Below are positions 31,588-34,646 of a DNA stretch of 34,646 nt, piece by piece. Position 1 is the stretch's first letter. The number at the start of each line of letters is the position of its first letter. Position numbers and translations under genes: made by a program. The stretch is from Victivallaceae bacterium (GTDB taxonomy: Bacteria; Verrucomicrobiota; Lentisphaeria; Victivallales; Victivallaceae): NCBI GenBank assembly GCA_028718375.1, contig JAQULZ010000012.1, forward strand, positions 1 to 34,646, in the 5' to 3' direction. The notes under the pieces were generated by a model. The model saw nothing but the letters and a program-made list of their open reading frames with translations. It ran no database searches and was not told where the DNA came from.

Positions 31588-31761
31588 ATGGCGGCAATAG
31601 TAGATAAAGATACGTGCACCGGCTGCGAATCATGTGTGGATGCATGTCCGGTAGAAGCTATTTCCATGCAAGAGGGGGTTGCAGAAATCAGCGCTGACGA
31701 TTGCATCGATTGCGGCGCATGTGTCAGTGAATGCCCGGTAGAAGCTATTTCTATGGACTAA
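31588..31761 (+). CDS. Clostridial-type 2[4Fe-4S] ferredoxin
   Basis: A 57-residue electron carrier. Two classic cluster motifs are present: CTGCESCVDACP (Cys10, Cys13, Cys16, Cys20) and CIDCGACVSECP (Cys39, Cys42, Cys45, Cys49), arranged with the internal two-fold repeat PVEAISM. The ribosome site AAAGGAG lies seven bases before the ATG. It sits alone between its own promoter and a strong terminator, so it is a single-gene transcript. It is a low-potential ferredoxin of the kind used by anaerobes with pyruvate:ferredoxin oxidoreductase or hydrogenase. It could also supply electrons for reactivating corrinoid proteins of MttB systems, but that link is speculative. Confidence 0.95.
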   Translation: MAAIVDKDTCTGCESCVDACPVEAISMQEGVAEISADDCIDCGACVSECPVEAISMD

Positions 31762-31779
31762 ACCTCCGTTTCCGGATAA

Positions 31780-31823
31780 AAAACGGGGTTTGGGGTTTTG
31801 ATAAAATCCAAACCCCGTTTTTT
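31780..31823. terminator. Strong bidirectional rho-independent terminator
   Basis: A 14-bp perfect stem pairs 31780-31793 with 31808-31821, extended inside by TTTT/AAAA. It has a T-run on the plus side and an A-run on the other. It ends the ferredoxin transcript and can also stop the convergent sodium-symporter transcript. The remaining 155 bases to the symporter stop hold nothing recognised. Confidence 0.9.
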
Positions 31824-31978
31824 GTATTCTGGTCGATTTAAAATTGCCGCAAGTTACAGATCATTGATCCGCGCTCCGAAAACCGCAAAAAACTAATGTC
31901 CGAAAGCCCCGACCGTCGCCGACAGAGTAAATACACCGGCGTTATGAATATCAGCGTCCCGACCAACTCCTGAAAAAA

Positions 31979-33547
31979 TCAGTTCGCATTCATCCAGATA
32001 AATGCGACGGTAATCGCTACCGGAGCTACGAACCGAATAAAAATACCCCAGATCGAAGCCAGAGTGAGCACGTGATAACTTTCATTATGACTGGGATCGT
32101 CTTTCAAACCGGCAAGCAGCGCAATCAGGTGCACATCGGCAAAATTGTTCGAACCGCGCCGGATTTCCTCCGCCGCTTTACGCGTACCCCAAATCCAGCC
32201 GACAAATAAGGAAATACCCAGGCCGCTCAACGGCAGAAACCAGTTGGTACATAAATTGTCAATCATATCGAAAAAGTTGGCGGAATCAACATTAAACGCC
32301 GTCACCAGCCAGCAATGCAGCCAGGTAATGCGATCCCAGCTCGCGATACTGACCGCAGACAGAATGCCCAGCAGGGCTATTACGGCCGTGCAAACCCATA
32401 CGGCTTTCGGGCGGTTCCACTTCCGTTCATCCATGAAATAAGAGACCGCGACTTCCAGCAACGCCACCGCCGAGGTCAAAGCGGCAATACACAAAAGCAG
32501 GAAAAACAATCCGCACCACAACCAGCCGTGCGGCATGGCGTTGAATACTGCCGGCAGTACCTGAAAAGCCAGGCCCGCACCTTTGTCCGGTTTGAAATTC
32601 ATAGCGAACACCGCCGGGAAAATCGCCAGGCCCGCCAGAATCGCCACCAGAGTATCTAGGAAGACAATCGATAACGCCGACAGGAATATATTCTGGTCCC
32701 TGGACATGTAACTGCTGAAAGTGATCGTAATGCCCATTCCGAGGCTTAAAGTAAAAAATGCGTGTCCGAGCGCGGTCAGGACACCTTCGGAAGAAAGTTT
32801 GGAAAAGTCCGGCTTCAGAAAAAATTTGACTCCTCCTATGGCTCCGGTCAGGGTCAGACTGCGGAGCATCACCGCCAGCAGCAGAATGAACAGTATCGGC
32901 ATAAGGATTTTCGCCCAACGCTCAATGCCTTTTCTGATCCCGCCGATCACAATCAGTGCACAAAGCAGAGTAAATCCCAGGAACAAACCGATCATCCATC
33001 TGAAGTCGAGTATAAATCCCTCAAACAATTTACCTGCATCCTTTACCGCTCCGACTTGTAATTCCTGAGCAAAACTTTTGTAAATATACCCCAAAGTCCA
33101 GCCGCCGACCACATTATAATAAGATAAAATCGCAAACGGGATAATCACGCACAATATACCGACGATCGTCCAGCCGTAGAAAATCACCAGCAGCCCCGAC
33201 AGCGACAATACCGCCGCCCACCCGAACTGCCGGAAGCACAACAACGCGAGACCGGCGAAAATCAGAGATACGCCGATCAAATTGGCCAGATGTGAATTTC
33301 TGGGGCTGAACTGCCGGAAAGCTCCGATCGGGTTTTTCTGGGTGGCCCTGCCCAGGGTCATTTCGCACAACATCACCGGTATGCCAACCATGACTATACA
33401 CACCAGATAAACGAAAACGAAAGCGCCGCCGCCGTTTTCACCGGCAATATACGGAAATTTCCAGATATTGCCGAGACCGATTGCCGAACCGGCCGCCGCC
33501 AGAATAAAACCTAAACTGCCACTCCAATGTTCTCTTTTTTCATCCAT
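31979..33547 (-). CDS. Neurotransmitter:sodium symporter (NSS) family transporter
   Basis: A 522-residue membrane protein of the LeuT/SNF family with about 11-12 hydrophobic helices. The first helix carries GSAIGLGNIWKFPYIAGENGGGAF, the signature that binds sodium and substrate. Further family signs are GIPVMLCEMTLGR, YYNVVGGW and LGMGITITFSSYM. Members import amino acids or related amines with sodium; the substrate here is not readable. I chose the ATG at 33547 (MDEKREHWSG) because family proteins begin with a similar short segment; the longer start at 33583 adds 12 residues. It converges on the ferredoxin gene and shares its terminator. The upstream neighbour is the divergent flavin-reductase gene. 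Confidence 0.93.
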   Translation of the reverse strand: MDEKREHWSGSLGFILAAAGSAIGLGNIWKFPYIAGENGGGAFVFVYLVCIVMVGIPVMLCEMTLGRATQKNPIGAFRQFSPRNSHLANLIGVSLIFAGLALLCFRQFGWAAVLSLSGLLVIFYGWTIVGILCVIIPFAILSYYNVVGGWTLGYIYKSFAQELQVGAVKDAGKLFEGFILDFRWMIGLFLGFTLLCALIVIGGIRKGIERWAKILMPILFILLLAVMLRSLTLTGAIGGVKFFLKPDFSKLSSEGVLTALGHAFFTLSLGMGITITFSSYMSRDQNIFLSALSIVFLDTLVAILAGLAIFPAVFAMNFKPDKGAGLAFQVLPAVFNAMPHGWLWCGLFFLLLCIAALTSAVALLEVAVSYFMDERKWNRPKAVWVCTAVIALLGILSAVSIASWDRITWLHCWLVTAFNVDSANFFDMIDNLCTNWFLPLSGLGISLFVGWIWGTRKAAEEIRRGSNNFADVHLIALLAGLKDDPSHNESYHVLTLASIWGIFIRFVAPVAITVAFIWMNAN

Positions 33548-33801
33548 AATATCCGTCCATAAACAATTAATGATATTAAACAAATTCGGCCAGAAAACCT
33601 ATGATTTACTATACCCGGCACGCTTATAAAAGCAAATTCCGGCGGTTGCTTATTATTTATTGCGTTTGAGTTAATTGATCCGGTATAGGCAATTCCCATA
33701 GCTCCGCCGCATCAGCAACAAAAAATTGTTTGTAATAATACAGAGAATAGTTAAATTGGAAAAGGAATATAAATTGAAATCTATAAAAAAATATCATAAC
33801 A

Positions 33802-33810
33802 TGGTATGAT
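33802..33810 (+). promoter_or_regulatory. Extended -10 promoter element
   Basis: TGGTATGAT fits an extended -10 box (TGnTATGAT) 37 bases before the flavin-reductase-like ATG. No good -35 is needed for this type and none stands out. An AGAGGGA ribosome site follows. Confidence 0.35.
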
Positions 33811-33847
33811 GGAATATACCCGTTAAAATTATAAAGAGGGAAATATT

Positions 33848-34351
33848 ATGCAGAAACAAGTAACGGCCGCTGAAGCATGGACCAGAAAATATCCGGAACA
33901 GGTCGTTCTGGCGATCACCAAAAATGAACAAGACCGCATCAATCTGATGGCAATCGGCTGGATTTGTACGGCCTCAGATGAGCCGCCGATGTTTATTATG
34001 GGAATTGATGAACACGCCTATACGCTGGAATTGCTCAAAAAAAATCAAGAATTCGTCATTGCTTACCCGAGTGTAAATATGGCCGAAGAAACCTTGTACC
34101 TTGGTACCACTCACGGCCACGCTATAGATAAAGGAAAAGAGTGCGGCCTGACGTTCTCAGCAGCAAGTAAAGTCAACGTTCCTTTATTATCCGATGCGGT
34201 AGCCAATTTTGAATGCCGCCTGGTTAATATTGTTCGTCCCGGAGATTGCCCGCTGGTCATCGGAGAAATCGTGGCAGCCCATGTCAACACCGATAAATCA
34301 CTCAAACGGCTTTATAATCTTGCCCAAGGTTACAAGCTCGGTGGCCTGTAA
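33848..34351 (+). CDS. Flavin reductase-like FMN-binding split-barrel protein
   Basis: A 167-residue protein of the flavoredoxin/flavin reductase (Flavin_Reduct) family. Signs are the first strand QVVLAITKNEQDRINLMAIGW, then ICTASDEPPMFIMGI, EFVIAYPSVNMAEETLYLG and FECRLVNIVRPGDCPLVIGEIVAAHVN, the typical FMN-side strand order. It would bind FMN and reduce flavins or pass electrons between carriers. There is no partner monooxygenase gene beside it. It has its own promoter region and is divergent from the symporter, 300 bases away. Between 33548 and 33847 I see only AT-rich sequence with the promoter. Confidence 0.85.
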   Translation: MQKQVTAAEAWTRKYPEQVVLAITKNEQDRINLMAIGWICTASDEPPMFIMGIDEHAYTLELLKKNQEFVIAYPSVNMAEETLYLGTTHGHAIDKGKECGLTFSAASKVNVPLLSDAVANFECRLVNIVRPGDCPLVIGEIVAAHVNTDKSLKRLYNLAQGYKLGGL

Positions 34352-34384
34352 TTCAGGTAATTCAGGCGAGAGAAACTCCCGGCA

Positions 34385-34413
34385 CAAATTATACCCTGCC
34401 GGGTATAAATTTG
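34385..34413. repeat. Hairpin downstream of the flavin-reductase gene
   Basis: CAAATTATACCC (34385-34396) pairs with GGGTATAAATTTG (34401-34413) with a 4-base loop and one bulged T. It lies 33 bases after the stop. No T-run follows, so it may be an RNA 3'-end stabiliser or a weak terminator. Confidence 0.5.
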
Positions 34414-34646
34414 CTTCCAGCCGCCAACAGAACATCCGGCAGCAGAAATCCTGATAGCTTCCGTTTTTTATTGATTAGTCGATACTGAAAAAACCTTTAA
34501 CGGCTTAGGGTTGAGTAACTTAGAGCCTGTCCGTAAAAAGCTAAAGATTTAATAACGAGAGAGATGCTTTATTTTGAAAGCGGTGTAAATTAATCAAAAA
34601 AGATCAATCCAATGAAAATTTACATCTTATAATCAAAAAAAGAACC
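34414..34646. other. Window end without a recognised gene
   Basis: An AT-rich tail with no coding frame I can support. GAGCCTGTCCGTAAA near 34523 resembles the outer end of some IS elements (GAGnCTGTCC type), so an insertion sequence could begin here and continue past the window. This is a weak sequence impression only. Confidence 0.25.

Noticed and set aside
31840-31975. Small membrane protein after the sodium symporter, as in MetP/MetS pairs
   Set aside because: A minus-strand frame starting TTG after CAGGAG encodes a short hydrophobic run, but it quickly becomes Arg-rich and does not resemble MetS.

Overview
The window is about 34.6 kb of bacterial chromosome, moderately GC-rich and gene-dense. 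No rRNA, tRNA or CRISPR was seen. The gene content suggests an anaerobic member of the PVC superphylum, most likely Lentisphaerota (Victivallis-like). The clues are a small coiled-coil protein at 25022 that I recall as common in PVC genomes, a non-pyrrolysine MttB homologue, a clostridial-type 2[4Fe-4S] ferredoxin, a folP-cdaA-ybbR gene order and an NSS-type sodium symporter. This placement is an inference from gene content, not a phylogenetic result.

Left part (1-6.3 kb): the minus-strand start of what looks like a group II intron runs off the window edge. It is followed by a nucleoside 2-deoxyribosyltransferase-like gene and a small zinc-ribbon gene. Next come lipA with a GAF-type sensor histidine kinase, a convergent response regulator with a non-DNA-binding output half, and dihydrolipoyl dehydrogenase.

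Accessory part (6.3-15.9 kb): a decayed 1-kb stretch holds a long hairpin, a remnant resembling a GH38 alpha-mannosidase start and a 93-bp MITE-like element. It leads into a perfect sigma-70 promoter. The genes that follow form two convergent sets. The plus set is a DegT-type aminotransferase, an MttB-family corrinoid methyltransferase and a fucose-isomerase-like protein. The minus set is a NagB-like isomerase, a PfkB kinase, an alpha/beta-barrel protein, an amidohydrolase and AraD. The leaders just upstream of mttB and of the nagB-like gene carry the same two conserved blocks in the same orientation relative to their genes. I read the whole as one candidate pathway in which a methylated (possibly N-methylated amino) sugar is demethylated, isomerised, phosphorylated and split or epimerised. 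This is the best candidate for an undescribed system here. An HTH regulator with a palindrome over its own -10 box closes the right edge.

Housekeeping part (16.6-30.9 kb): a Bax-inhibitor-1 membrane protein, a metallo-beta-lactamase-fold hydrolase and a FabB-type ketoacyl synthase come first. Then follows a gyrA-folP-cdaA-ybbR operon that puts c-di-AMP synthesis and its YbbR partner behind DNA gyrase. Next are the PVC-type coiled-coil gene with a cysteine-desulfurase-like enzyme, a guaA-rsmD-WaaP-like kinase operon and prmA.

Right end (30.9-34.6 kb): prmA has lost its own stop codon to a 5'-truncated IS630-type transposase fragment. An AT-rich stretch follows with a ferredoxin gene too short to stand out in ORF searches, a strong bidirectional terminator, an NSS sodium symporter and a flavin-reductase-like protein. 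The last 300 bases hold no recognised gene.
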